A stretch of 64,000 bases of DNA from Bradyrhizobium cenepequi (lineage in GTDB: Bacteria; Pseudomonadota; Alphaproteobacteria; Rhizobiales; Xanthobacteraceae), in assembly GCF_020329485.1 (NCBI RefSeq), contig NZ_JAGKJI010000002.1, positions 372,001 through 436,000 on the forward strand, given 5' to 3'. Positions 8,256 to 16,746 of this stretch are shown piece by piece. The translations under genes were made by a program, and so were the position numbers. Each line of letters starts with the position of its first letter. The first letter of the stretch is position 1. The notes under the pieces are model-generated. The model was not told the DNA's origin. It saw only the letters and a list, made by a program, of their open reading frames with translations, and ran no database searches.

Positions 8256-9077
8256 ATGGAGGTGACGGGCAGTCTCAAGCGGCGATCGCCGTGGCTCGCG
8301 CGCAGCGTCAGTTCGCTCGCCGGGGCTGCGATGTTCGTCGCCCCGCTGCTTGCGCTGGTTGCAATCTGGGCCGTCGTCGTTCCGCTGTTCGATATCAATC
8401 CGCGGGTGTTCCCCTCCGTCGGCTCAGTCGGCACCGCCGCGATGGATTCAATCCGGGATGGCACACTGCCCGCCCATGTCGGCGCGAGCCTGCTGCGCGT
8501 CGGGCTCGGCACCCTGATCGGCATCGTCACCGCCGTGCCGCTCGGCATCGCGATGGGCGTGAGCCCGACGGTCGCGGCATTCCTGACGCCGCTGTTCCGC
8601 TTCTTCTCGGTGCTCGCCGGCATCGCCTGGATTCCGATCGCAACGCTCTGGTTCGGCTATGGCTTTGGCGCCATCGTCTTCGTCATCTTCAACGCCGTGT
8701 TCTTCGTCGTCGCCTACAACACGCTGCTCGGCGTCAAAACCATCCCGCATACGCTGCGCAACGCTGCAAGCTCACTTGGCGCCGGCCGCTGGGCGCTGCT
8801 GACGGAAGTGCTGTTGCCGGGCGCGCTGCCGAACATCGTCACCGGCATCCGCACCGGGCTCGGCTTTGCCTGGCGCGGCCTGATCGCGGCCGAGATGATC
8901 GCGACCAATGTCGGGCTCGGCTACATGCTGTTCGTCGCCCGCGATTTCTACCGCACCGAGGTCATCGTGTTCGGCATGATCGTGATCGGCGTGCTGTGGC
9001 TCCTGATCGACCGTCTGCTGCTGGTCCCGCTGGAGCGGGCGACCATCGAGCGCTGGGGCATGGTGAGGCGCGCATGA
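8256..9077 (+). CDS. ABC transporter permease, nitrate/sulfonate/taurine type (first of two)
   Basis: A 273-residue inner-membrane permease with about six helices. The EAA loop reads AASSLGAGRWALLTEVLLPG followed by ALPNIVTGIR. GGGGGAG lies 5 bp before ATG 8256. It opens a five-gene operon: permease, permease, ATPase, orphan, binding protein. Its stop overlaps the next start as ATGA. The family (SsuC/TauC/ThiX-like) imports sulfonates, taurine, nitrate, bicarbonate or pyrimidine precursors. No TPP riboswitch or other RNA element was recognised in 8031-8255, so the substrate is open. Confidence 0.88.
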   Translation: MEVTGSLKRRSPWLARSVSSLAGAAMFVAPLLALVAIWAVVVPLFDINPRVFPSVGSVGTAAMDSIRDGTLPAHVGASLLRVGLGTLIGIVTAVPLGIAMGVSPTVAAFLTPLFRFFSVLAGIAWIPIATLWFGYGFGAIVFVIFNAVFFVVAYNTLLGVKTIPHTLRNAASSLGAGRWALLTEVLLPGALPNIVTGIRTGLGFAWRGLIAAEMIATNVGLGYMLFVARDFYRTEVIVFGMIVIGVLWLLIDRLLLVPLERATIERWGMVRRA

Positions 9078-9880
9078 ATATCCTGCTGCAATGCTGGAGC
9101 GGTTACGCACGGATGACGCGGCGCTGGCCGGCGCTCGCGGCTATTGTCCCCTTCATTCCTGTAGTGGCGCTGTGGAGCGCGGTTGCCGCCGCCGGCATCT
9201 TCCCGCGCGCGTTCTTCCCCGGTCCGGTCGATGTCGTAAACTCCTTCTTCACGCTGATCTACAAGGGCATCCTGCCGGATTATCTCGGCGACAGCCTGAT
9301 CCGCCTGTTCACCGGCGCCGCCGTCGGGATGGCGCTCGGGATTCCGTTGGGCGTTCTGATCGGCACCAGCCGCTGGGCGCATCGCATCTGCTGGCCGATC
9401 CTCCTGTTCTTCCAGGCGATCGGCGACATCGCCTGGCTCCCGATCCTTTTGATCTGGTTCGGTTTCGGACTGACGACAATGACCTTCGTCATCGTCTATA
9501 CCGTGCTGTTCCCGGTGGTGCTCAACACCGTGCTCGGCGTCGAATCCGTGCCGCGCGATCTCGCGCGTGCCGCCCGCAGCCTCGGCGCCTCGCCGGCACG
9601 CGTGCTCTGGGAGGTGACGCTGCCGGGCGCGCTGCCCAACATCATCACCGGCCTGCGCAACGGCCTCGGCTATGGCTGGCGCGCGCTGATTGCGGTGGAG
9701 ATGATCGTCAGCACCAGCGGCATCGGCTTCATGATGTTCGACGCCCGCCGCGCCGGCTCCACCGTCGAGATCCTGCTCGGCATGATCATTCTCGGATTGC
9801 TCTGGTACATCGTGGACGCCTGGATCCTCGCGCCGCTCGAGCGCGCGACCGGCCAGCGTTGGGGATTGGTGACATCATGA
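9074..9880 (+). CDS. ABC transporter permease, nitrate/sulfonate/taurine type (second of two)
   Basis: A 268-residue paralogue of the preceding permease. It has the same EAA loop (AARSLGASPARVLWEVTLPG, then ALPNIITGLRNGLGYGWRAL) and the same hydrophobic pattern. Start ATG 9074 overlaps the upstream stop, and its own stop overlaps the ATPase start, so translation is probably coupled. Two non-identical permeases suggest a heterodimeric channel. This differs from the usual SsuBC/TauBC layout with one permease. Confidence 0.88.
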   Translation: MNILLQCWSGYARMTRRWPALAAIVPFIPVVALWSAVAAAGIFPRAFFPGPVDVVNSFFTLIYKGILPDYLGDSLIRLFTGAAVGMALGIPLGVLIGTSRWAHRICWPILLFFQAIGDIAWLPILLIWFGFGLTTMTFVIVYTVLFPVVLNTVLGVESVPRDLARAARSLGASPARVLWEVTLPGALPNIITGLRNGLGYGWRALIAVEMIVSTSGIGFMMFDARRAGSTVEILLGMIILGLLWYIVDAWILAPLERATGQRWGLVTS

Positions 9881-10635
9881 AGACGCTCTCGCTCAAGAAC
9901 CTCGCAAAGACCTATTTCGATCCGTATGCCGGCTCGCATGTCAACGCCGTCCACGACGTCTCGCTCAATGTCGAGCAGGGCGAGTTCGTCTCGGTGGTCG
10001 GCCCATCCGGCTGCGGCAAGACCACCATCCTCAACATGATCGCGGGCTTCATTCCCTATACCGGCGGCGAGATCCTGCTCGATGGCAAGCCGGTCAGGGA
10101 GCCGGGCCCCGAGCGCGGCGTCGTGTTCCAGTCGTTTGCGCTGTTTCCCTGGAAGACCGTGCTCGACAATGTCGGCTTCGGCCCGAAGATGCGCGGCGTG
10201 CCGAAGGCCGAGCGCGACCGCATCGCGCGCGAATATCTCGCGCTCGCCGGCCTTTCGCACGCGGCGCACCGCTATCCCAACGAATTGTCCGGCGGCATGC
10301 AGCAGCGCGTCGGCGTGGTGCGCGCACTCGCCAACAATCCGGATGTGTTGCTGATGGACGAGCCGTTCGCCAGCGTCGACGCGCAGACGCGCATGACGCT
10401 GCAGGAAGAGCTGACGCGGATCTGGCAGGAGCGCAAGCCGACCGTGCTGTTCATCACCCATGACGTGTCGGAGGCGGTGTTCCTTGCCAACCGCGTCGTC
10501 GTGCTCTCGAAGGGCCGCATCCTCGACCAGGTCGAGGTCGATCTGCCGCGGCCACGTGTGTGGGATGATCTCGTCAAGGACGACAAGTTCAAGCAGCTTT
10601 CCGCGCGTGTGCTGCAGATGGTGCGCGCCGCATGA
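9877..10635 (+). CDS. ABC transporter ATP-binding protein, SsuB/TauB type
   Basis: The 252-residue energising subunit of the importer. Walker A is GPSGCGKTT (42-50), the Q-loop is VVFQSFALFPW, the signature is LSGGMQQRVGV (from 137), Walker B is LLMDEP (158-163) and the H-loop is FITHDVSEAVF. All catalytic elements are present. It overlaps its neighbours by ATGA at both ends. The SsuB/TauB-like C terminus places it in the nitrate/sulfonate/taurine family; it would serve both permeases. Confidence 0.92.
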   Translation: MKTLSLKNLAKTYFDPYAGSHVNAVHDVSLNVEQGEFVSVVGPSGCGKTTILNMIAGFIPYTGGEILLDGKPVREPGPERGVVFQSFALFPWKTVLDNVGFGPKMRGVPKAERDRIAREYLALAGLSHAAHRYPNELSGGMQQRVGVVRALANNPDVLLMDEPFASVDAQTRMTLQEELTRIWQERKPTVLFITHDVSEAVFLANRVVVLSKGRILDQVEVDLPRPRVWDDLVKDDKFKQLSARVLQMVRAA

Positions 10636-10964
10636 GCCTCGTCGCGCAAGCCTTCAATTCAACCAAGGGCCGCATCGTACTCGGCGTCATCGCCGTCTGG
10701 GCCGGCTTTCAGCTTTGGCTGACCTTGGCCGCACCTGGCAAGATCTCGCCCGAGCTCGCCGGTACGTCCGAGAAGGTCAATGTGCAGATCGAGCTGCCGT
10801 TCACGCCCGAGCGCTTCCACGTGCTTGCATTCCAGCAATACGGACGTGTCTCGGCCACCGACGATTATTCCATTGAATTACGTGGCGTCAAACGAACGGA
10901 CCTCAACGCCGTCGCCCGGCCGTACTGGGTCACGGCGGTGGGACCGATAAAACCGGGAGGGTAG
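10632..10964 (+). CDS. 110-residue membrane-anchored orphan inside the importer operon
   Basis: Not recognised. An N-terminal hydrophobic segment (about 15-34, RIVLGVIAVWAGFQLWLTLA) is followed by a probably periplasmic, polar beta-rich domain that ends PYWVTAVGPIKPGG. The ATG overlaps the ATPase stop, and the binding-protein gene follows 4 bp later, so it belongs to the transporter operon by position. It could help substrate delivery or complex assembly; this is inference only. Confidence 0.65.
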   Translation: MSLVAQAFNSTKGRIVLGVIAVWAGFQLWLTLAAPGKISPELAGTSEKVNVQIELPFTPERFHVLAFQQYGRVSATDDYSIELRGVKRTDLNAVARPYWVTAVGPIKPGG

Positions 10965-10968
10965 GAGA

Positions 10969-12024
10969 ATGAAACGATTGTTGCTGCTTGCGACGGCGTT
11001 CGCGCTTCTCTGCACGCCGTCGGGCGCGCAGACGCTGACCAAGTTGAAGGCCGGCATGGTCACCGGCATTGACCAGATCGGATTGCCGATCGCGCTCGAG
11101 CGCGGCTTCTTCGAGAAATACGGCCTCGACGTCACCATCGCGCGGCCCTACGCCACCGGCGTCGACGCCCTCAACGCACTGCAGGCCGGCGAGAGCGAGA
11201 TCGTGCAGGTCGGCGTACCCATGATCGGTGCTGTCTTGCGCGGCATGGATCTGGTTGCGCTCGGCAATTACAGCGGCAACGCCACCAAGGCCGGTTCGGA
11301 TGCGACCATGGCGATCATCGCGCGCGAAGGCTCCGGCATCGTCAAGGGCGACCTTGCGAGCCTGAAGGGCAAGAAGATCGCCGCGTCCTTCGGCACCATC
11401 AACCACCTCTATATCCTCGCCATCCTGGAGAAGGCCGGGCTGAAGCCGGAGGAGGTCACGCTGGTGAACACGCCGCCGCCGGACATGACGGTCGCGCTGC
11501 TCGCGAAGGGCATCGATGCTTTCTCCGGATGGGATCCGTGGCCGATCGTGGCGGGCAAGGATGTGCCGGGCGCGGTCGAGATCGTCCGCGGCAGCGACGT
11601 GATCTCCTATCTCGGCTTCAACGTTGCGCTACGCCCGTGGGTGCTGGCCAACGGCGAGACCATCGAGAAATTCCTGGCTGCAGTCTCCGAAGCCGATCAG
11701 TGGATGCGCAAGAACCCGAAGCGGGCAGCGCAGGTCGCGACCCGCTGGATCCCCGGCCTCAAGCAGGAGATCGCCGAAGCCGCGATGCAGTTCAACATCC
11801 AGCAGGCGGACCGCCGTCTCTCGGCGAACAATTATCGCGCGCTCTACAGCGCCGAGGACCGTCTGTCCCGGCTCGGCATCATCAAGTCGACCTTCGATGT
11901 GAACAAGCATATCGAGCCGAAGTACATCCTGAAGGTGATGAAGGATCACCCCGAACTGTTCTCCGACCTGCCGCCGATCCCGGAGCAGGCGGCGGTCCGT
12001 CCGGGCTACGTCTTCAGGCCGTGA
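10969..12024 (+). CDS. ABC transporter substrate-binding protein (NMT1/SsuA-TauA-like)
   Basis: A 351-residue periplasmic binding protein. The signal peptide (MKRLLLLATAFALLCTPSGA) precedes a fold typical of the NMT1/SsuA group: VTGIDQIGLPIALERGFFEK, GLDVTIARPYATGVDALNAL, VQVGVPMIGAVLRGMDLVAL, LASLKGKKIAASFGTINHLY and GIDAFSGWDPWP. AGGAG precedes ATG 10969. It is the last gene of the importer operon and probably sets its specificity. Substrate not identifiable from sequence. Confidence 0.88.
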   Translation: MKRLLLLATAFALLCTPSGAQTLTKLKAGMVTGIDQIGLPIALERGFFEKYGLDVTIARPYATGVDALNALQAGESEIVQVGVPMIGAVLRGMDLVALGNYSGNATKAGSDATMAIIAREGSGIVKGDLASLKGKKIAASFGTINHLYILAILEKAGLKPEEVTLVNTPPPDMTVALLAKGIDAFSGWDPWPIVAGKDVPGAVEIVRGSDVISYLGFNVALRPWVLANGETIEKFLAAVSEADQWMRKNPKRAAQVATRWIPGLKQEIAEAAMQFNIQQADRRLSANNYRALYSAEDRLSRLGIIKSTFDVNKHIEPKYILKVMKDHPELFSDLPPIPEQAAVRPGYVFRP

Positions 12025-12035
12025 GGCGCCTCGAT

Positions 12036-12140
12036 GTCATTCCGGGGCGCGCGCAGCGCGAACCCGGAATCCATCGATCCACATGTGCAAGCGGCGAAAT
12101 GGATTCCGGGCTCGATGCTATCGCATCGCCCCGGAATGAC
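12036..12140. repeat. 105-bp nested palindromic repeat, family A
   Basis: Outer arms GTCATTCCGGGGCG and CGCCCCGGAATGAC, and inner arms CCCGGAATCCAT and ATGGATTCCGGG, are perfect complements. A copy of the same length is at 57748-57852. It lies 11 bp after the importer operon and may act as its 3' end. Confidence 0.8.
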
Positions 12141-12257
12141 AGGACAGCAAAGCCTGTACATTTGTTCATCTTCGGGAAAAACATGCAACCCGGCACGTTC
12201 CGCCGGAACGATGGTCGGATCGAGCGGGTTAGCCTTCCTCTAACGAGGAGGAAGATC

Positions 12258-12509
12258 ATGTATCTCAAGTCAGCTGTAACCGCGGCTCTGCTGGTTCTCG
12301 CCGTTCCGGCATTCGCCCAAACCAATCAGGGCGCGTCGGGCAAGTCGCCTGGCCACCAGATGCAGAAATCGACCAAGTCTACGGCGCCAGGCGCTTCGGA
12401 ACATGCACCGGGCCAGAAGATGCAGGGTGCGAGCAAGTCGACCGCGCCGGGCGCATCCGAATACGCGCCGGGACATAAGAGCACGACCGGTAGCAACACC
12501 AAGCGCTGA
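12258..12509 (+). CDS. small secreted repeat protein (hypothetical)
   Basis: An 83-residue exported protein. GAGGAGGA precedes ATG 12258. The signal peptide runs MYLKSAVTAALLVLAVPAFA with cleavage before QTNQG. The mature part is low-complexity Ser/Gly/Pro/Lys with two near-perfect copies of a KSTAPGASE-[HY]-APG unit joined by QKMQGAS, and ends GSNTKR. It is basic and probably disordered in the periplasm. No function can be assigned; the start is clear. Confidence 0.7.
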   Translation: MYLKSAVTAALLVLAVPAFAQTNQGASGKSPGHQMQKSTKSTAPGASEHAPGQKMQGASKSTAPGASEYAPGHKSTTGSNTKR

Positions 12510-12562
12510 CGCAGAGGCGATGAGCGGCTCCGACCGAACCGCAGATCAGCACTCGCTCCACG

Positions 12563-12667
12563 GTCATGCCCCGCGAATGCGGGGCACCCAGTAACCCGCG
12601 GCCGCTCGGCTCAAGCTCAGACGTCTCTGGAATTACTGGATCGTCCGCCATCAAGCCGGACGATGAC
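12563..12667 (+). repeat. palindromic intergenic repeat, family B
   Basis: It starts with a GCCCCGCGAATGCGGGGC hairpin, followed by CCAGTAA ... TTACTGG, and ends GTCCGCC ... GGACGATGAC. An inverted relative with the same landmarks is at 51162-51298. The gene-free spacer 12510-12902 is made almost entirely of this and the next two repeats. Confidence 0.65.
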
Positions 12668-12707
12668 AGCGGAGCTGTTGGACATTTGAATCAGAACCTC
12701 TCCGCCC

Positions 12708-12790
12708 GTTATTGCGAGGAGCGAAGCGACGAAGCAATCCATGCCTCCACAAGTGGCGCGATGGAGTGCTTCGCTACGCTCGCAATGACG
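12708..12790. repeat. palindromic intergenic repeat, family C
   Basis: Outer arms TTGCGAGGAGCGAAGC and GCTTCGCTACGCTCGCAA pair imperfectly, with an inner GCAATCCAT/ATGGAGTGC pair. The TTGCGAGGAGCGAAGC type of element is widespread in Bradyrhizobium intergenic DNA, from memory. Confidence 0.6.
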
Positions 12791-12816
12791 ACGCCAGTGC
12801 GAGGCGTGAGAGAATC

Positions 12817-12899
12817 CGTAGGATGGGCAAAGCGAAGCGTGCCCCCCATTCGCGAGCGGAGTGCTGGTGGTGGGCACGCTTCGCTTTGCCCATCCTACG
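12817..12899. repeat. 83-bp repeat with 28-bp perfect inverted arms, family D
   Basis: The arms begin CGTAGGATGGGCAAAGCGAA and are exact complements over 28 bp, with a 27-bp loop. The element ends 3 bp before the stop codon of the TetR gene, so it may act as that gene's terminator. A diverged copy with 31-bp arms is at 58421-58507. Confidence 0.8.
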
Positions 12900-12902
12900 C
12901 CG

Positions 12903-13541
12903 CTACGCCTTCTTCCTGTACGCGGCCAAGAACACCCGCGTTGCGCTGTCGACCACGGTGGCGATCTGCTCGGACGATGGAGAGGGCTTGGCCTGGAAGA
13001 TGAAAGCCTGAAACAGCGTCGCCTGGCACATCTGCATGAATTGCCAGGCGGCGAGCTCGAAATTGTCGATCGCGAGCTCGCCGTGTCCGGCCCGTGCTTC
13101 GAGATAGGTCGCAAAGCGCTTGACGTTGCTTGCGATCACCTGCTCGTAAAATCGGCTGCCGACCTCAGGCATCCGCTCGGCGATCGCCATCACCGTGCGG
13201 AGCGCCGAACCACCGCCGGGGCGGCACAGCAGGGCGACATAGGCGCGCCCGAATTCAGGCAGGGTGATATCGGCGTCGCGCTGGGGATCGAAGTTGAAGG
13301 CGGTCTTGCTCTGCTCGATCTTCTCTTCCTCGACGATCGCCTCGAATAGCCGGCACTTGTCGTCGAAGTAGACGTAAAGCGTGCCCTTGGAGACCCCGGC
13401 GGCGCGGGCGATCTCGCCCATGCTGGCGCCGTCGAAACCCAACTCCAGGAACACCTTGCGGGCACCGTCGAGAATCTGCCGCCGCTTGGAGGAGTCCTCC
13501 TCGGCAACGATCTGAAAAGGGGATGTTTGGCCTGCAACCAT
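12903..13541 (-). CDS. TetR/AcrR-family transcriptional repressor of the EmrAB pair
   Basis: 212 residues. The N-terminal helix-turn-helix (about 20-66) reads RRQILDGARKVFLELGFDGA, then MGEIARAAGVSKGTLYVYFD. The C-terminal ligand-binding and dimer domain resembles TetR_C proteins that control efflux pumps (LRTVMAIAERMPEVGSRFYE). It is divergent from an EmrA/EmrB-type pair, and the 184-bp spacer holds a 21-bp palindrome with 10-bp perfect arms. The expected logic is repression of the pump and of itself, released by a toxic substrate. Confidence 0.88.
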   Translation of the reverse strand: MVAGQTSPFQIVAEEDSSKRRQILDGARKVFLELGFDGASMGEIARAAGVSKGTLYVYFDDKCRLFEAIVEEEKIEQSKTAFNFDPQRDADITLPEFGRAYVALLCRPGGGSALRTVMAIAERMPEVGSRFYEQVIASNVKRFATYLEARAGHGELAIDNFELAAWQFMQMCQATLFQAFIFQAKPSPSSEQIATVVDSATRVFLAAYRKKA

Positions 13542-13626
13542 TGGTTTAGTCTCTCGAAGAATATTTCGATCCGGGGTACTGTCCGGACCCGATTTTCTCC
13601 TTAGGGTTCCTCCAAAGTAACGTAGC

Positions 13627-13647
13627 TTGACCGAACCGTTCGGTCAA
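13627..13647. promoter_or_regulatory. 21-bp palindromic operator for the TetR repressor
   Basis: TTGACCGAAC, one central C, then GTTCGGTCAA: the 10-bp arms are perfectly complementary. It sits between the divergent tetR-like and emrA-like starts, 86 bp from the former and 79 bp from the latter. The ACCGAACGGTTCGGT core is common in operators of TetR repressors next to efflux genes. Confidence 0.75.
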
Positions 13648-13725
13648 TGATATTGTAAAGATACGATGCCGCATGGGCCACCTAGCCTCGCTTGCGTCGT
13701 GACGGGGTAAGTGAGGAGTCCGGCC

Positions 13726-15021
13726 ATGGCCGCGGCGAGAGATCAGGCTGCACGCATCGTTCGCTCCGAGCCGGAGGCGGTCGAGGGCGACGCTGTGCGC
13801 GATGCATCGGCGCAGCCGGCAGAGCAGCTTCGCGGCCCGGCTCCTGAAGAAGCCAAGCACCGGCCTGCCGAAACGCCGCCCGCGCCTGCGCCGGAGCAGC
13901 CGGCGCCGGCGGGAAGTGCCGCTGCGCCAAAACCCGGCAAACGCAAATTCGTCATGATGGGCGTGCTCGGCCTGCTCGCGCTCGCCGCAGTCGGCTATGG
14001 CGTCTACTGGTTTGTGGCCGGGCGCTTCTACATCTCGACCGACGACGCCTATGTCCGCGCCAACAACACCATGCTCGGCGCGCGTGTCTCGGGCCATCTA
14101 GCGGCGATCCTGCCTGCCGACAATGCGATCGTGCGCGCCGGCGAAGTGATCTTCCGGATCGACGACGGCGACTATCGGATCGCAGTCGATGCGGCGCGCA
14201 GCAAGATCGCCACCCAGCAGGCGACCATCGAGCGCATCGGCCGCCAGGTCACCGCGCTGGAGAGCGCGGTCGAACAAGCCCAGGCACAGCTCGTCTCCGC
14301 CGAAGCGAACCTGAAGCGCGCCGGCCTCGATTTCGACCGCCAGCAGGCGCTGAGCACCAAGGGCTTTGCTTCGCGCGCCACCTTCGAAGTGTCCGAAGCA
14401 AGCCGCGACCAGGGTATTGCCGCGGTGAAGTCGGCGCAGGCCGCCTATGATGCCGCGCGCGACAATGTCGAGGTGACCAAGGCGCAGCAGAACGAGGCCC
14501 GCGCCACGCTCGCGGAGCTGCAGACCCAGCTCGCCAAGGCCGAGCGCGACCTCGATTTCGCTACGGTGCGCGCGCCGGTCGACGGCACTTTTTCCAACCG
14601 CCTGGTCAATGTCGGCGACTTCATCCAGGCCGGCCAGCGGCTCGGCAATGTGGTGCCGCTCGACGACGTCTTCATCGACGCCAATTATAAAGAGACCCAG
14701 CTCAAGCGCATCCGCCCGGGCCAGTCGGTGACGATCTCGGTCGACGCCTACGGTCACCGCAAGTTCAAAGGCGTGGTCGACAGCATTTCACCTGCCGCAG
14801 GCTCGGTGTTCACCTTGCTGCCGCCGGACAACGCCACCGGCAACTTCACCAAGATCGTGCAGCGGCTGCCGGTCCGGGTTCGCGTGCCGAAGAGCGTCGC
14901 GCGGCAGAATATGCTGCGTGCCGGCATGTCGGTCTACACCACCGTGGATACCCGCGAGGGCGCCGCGGATGCGGACAACGATGCCGATCTCGACGCGCCG
15001 ATGACGATCCATCCGCAGTGA
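13726..15021 (+). CDS. HlyD/EmrA-family membrane fusion protein of a drug efflux pump
   Basis: A 431-residue periplasmic adaptor. A Pro/Ala-rich cytoplasmic N terminus of about 75 residues precedes one membrane helix (FVMMGVLGLLALAAVGYGVY). Then come the biotinyl-lipoyl half-motif (DDAYVRANNTMLGARVSGHL), a long coiled-coil hairpin (about 170-290) and the second lipoyl half (VRAPVDGTFSNRLVNVGDFI). ATG 13726 has GAGGAG 7 bp upstream; a GTG at 13711 overlaps that ribosome site and is rejected. It is followed 42 bp later by the EmrB-type exporter and should be repressed by the divergent TetR protein. Confidence 0.9.
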   Translation: MAAARDQAARIVRSEPEAVEGDAVRDASAQPAEQLRGPAPEEAKHRPAETPPAPAPEQPAPAGSAAAPKPGKRKFVMMGVLGLLALAAVGYGVYWFVAGRFYISTDDAYVRANNTMLGARVSGHLAAILPADNAIVRAGEVIFRIDDGDYRIAVDAARSKIATQQATIERIGRQVTALESAVEQAQAQLVSAEANLKRAGLDFDRQQALSTKGFASRATFEVSEASRDQGIAAVKSAQAAYDAARDNVEVTKAQQNEARATLAELQTQLAKAERDLDFATVRAPVDGTFSNRLVNVGDFIQAGQRLGNVVPLDDVFIDANYKETQLKRIRPGQSVTISVDAYGHRKFKGVVDSISPAAGSVFTLLPPDNATGNFTKIVQRLPVRVRVPKSVARQNMLRAGMSVYTTVDTREGAADADNDADLDAPMTIHPQ

Positions 15022-15063
15022 TATTTTGAGCCCGCGGGAAATCCCGGGCGCAGGTGAGCAGAT

Positions 15064-16653
15064 ATGGCTGACGCCACCACCGCTTCGCCAAACATGATGA
15101 ATCCGTCCGCCGCGCCCGAGGAGCGCATCGAGCCGAGGCGGGTGGTCGCCTTCGTCATCATGGTGTTCGGGATGTTCATGTCGATCCTGGACATCCAGAT
15201 CGTCTCGGCCTCGCTCGCTGACATCCAGGCCGGGCTCTCGGCGAGTTCGAGCGAAGTATCGTGGGTCCAGACCGCCTATCTGATCGCCGAGGTCATCGCC
15301 ATTCCCTTGTCCGGCTTCCTGTCGCGCGCGCTCGGCACGCGGCTGTTGTTTGCGATCTCCGCCTTCGGCTTCACCGTCTCGAGCTTCCTGTGCGGCTTCG
15401 CCTCATCGATCGAGCAGATGATCATCTGGCGCGCGCTGCAGGGATTTTTGGGCGCGGGCATGATCCCGACCGTGTTCGCCTCGGCCTACACGATCTTCCC
15501 GCGCTCAAAGTTCCACATCGTCGCGCCGATCATCGGGCTGGTCGCGACGCTGGCGCCGACCGTAGGTCCCACTGTGGGCGGCTACATCACGGACCTGATG
15601 TCGTGGCACTGGCTGTTCTTCATCAATATCGTGCCCGGCATCGGCATCACCCTCGGCGCGCTTGCGCTGATCGATTTCGACCAGCCGAATTTCGCATTGC
15701 TCGAGCGCTTCGACTGGTGGGGCCTCTTGTTCATGGCGGGCTTCCTCGGCTCGCTGGAATATGTGCTGGAGGAGGGGCCGCAATACGAGTGGCTGCAGGA
15801 CACGTCGGTGGCGATCTTCGCCGCGGTCTGCTTCGTCTCCGCGATCGCTTTCTTCTGGCGCGTATTCACGGTGGAAGAGCCGATCGTCGATCTGAGGACG
15901 TTCAGCAACCGCAATTTCGCGATCGGCTGCGTGCTGCAGTTCTGCATCGGCATCGGCCTCTACGGCCTCACCTATATCTATCCGCGCTATCTGGCGGAAA
16001 TCCGCGGCTACAGCGCGCTGATGATCGGCGAGACCATGTTCGTCTCGGGCATCACGATGTTCCTGATGGCGCCGGTCGTCGGGAAGCTGATGCAGAAGGT
16101 CGACCTGCGCTACATCATCGCGTTTGGTCTCGTCACCTTCGCGCTCGGCTCGTGGCAGATGACCTGGATCACCCGCGACTATGACTTCTACGAACTGTTG
16201 GTGCCGCAGATCCTGCGCGGCATCGGCATGATGTGCGCGATGGTGCCGACCAACAACATCGCGCTCGGCACGCTGGCGCCGCATTTGGTCAAGAACGCCT
16301 CCGGCCTGTTCAACCTGATGCGCAATCTCGGCGGCGCGGTGGGATTAGCGCTCATCAACCAGGTGCTGAACGATCGCACCGACCTGCACATCTCGCGTCT
16401 GCACGATCGGGTGCATTGGGGCAACGCGGCGGCGGTCGAGACGCTCAATATGTTGACGCAGCGCATGCAGGGCATGGGTGATTCCGCGCTGATGGCGCTG
16501 AAGCAATTGTCGCAGATCGTGCACCGTCAGGCCGCGGTGATGGGCTATGGCGACGCCTTCTTCATGTTGACTGTGTTCTATGTCGGCCTCAGTCTCCTCG
16601 TGTTGCTGCTGAACAAGCCGTCAGTAGCGGCGCCCGGCGGCGGCGGACATTAG
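15064..16653 (+). CDS. EmrB/QacA-family (DHA2) MFS drug:H+ antiporter
   Basis: 529 residues with about 14 membrane helices. The DHA2 hallmarks are FGMFMSILDIQIVSASLADI (motif D1), WVQTAYLIAEVIAIPLSGFL with the downstream SRALGTRLLFAIS motif A, and the motif C-like APTVGPTVGGYITD. It partners the EmrA-like adaptor upstream and probably extrudes hydrophobic toxicants through a TolC-like channel. The channel gene is not in this window. Gly-rich C-terminal tail. Confidence 0.92.
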   Translation: MADATTASPNMMNPSAAPEERIEPRRVVAFVIMVFGMFMSILDIQIVSASLADIQAGLSASSSEVSWVQTAYLIAEVIAIPLSGFLSRALGTRLLFAISAFGFTVSSFLCGFASSIEQMIIWRALQGFLGAGMIPTVFASAYTIFPRSKFHIVAPIIGLVATLAPTVGPTVGGYITDLMSWHWLFFINIVPGIGITLGALALIDFDQPNFALLERFDWWGLLFMAGFLGSLEYVLEEGPQYEWLQDTSVAIFAAVCFVSAIAFFWRVFTVEEPIVDLRTFSNRNFAIGCVLQFCIGIGLYGLTYIYPRYLAEIRGYSALMIGETMFVSGITMFLMAPVVGKLMQKVDLRYIIAFGLVTFALGSWQMTWITRDYDFYELLVPQILRGIGMMCAMVPTNNIALGTLAPHLVKNASGLFNLMRNLGGAVGLALINQVLNDRTDLHISRLHDRVHWGNAAAVETLNMLTQRMQGMGDSALMALKQLSQIVHRQAAVMGYGDAFFMLTVFYVGLSLLVLLLNKPSVAAPGGGGH

Positions 16654-16746
16654 CGCGAAGACGCGAGCTCACGGCTTTGTCATCTTGCAAATCAGGCGTG
16701 ACGCATTTATAAGCAACGCATTGTCGCTCGAACCGGGGAGATTTGC

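Noticed and set aside
12025..12902. CRISPR-like repeated hairpins
   Set aside because: Elements are long palindromes of different families without regular spacers or cas genes.
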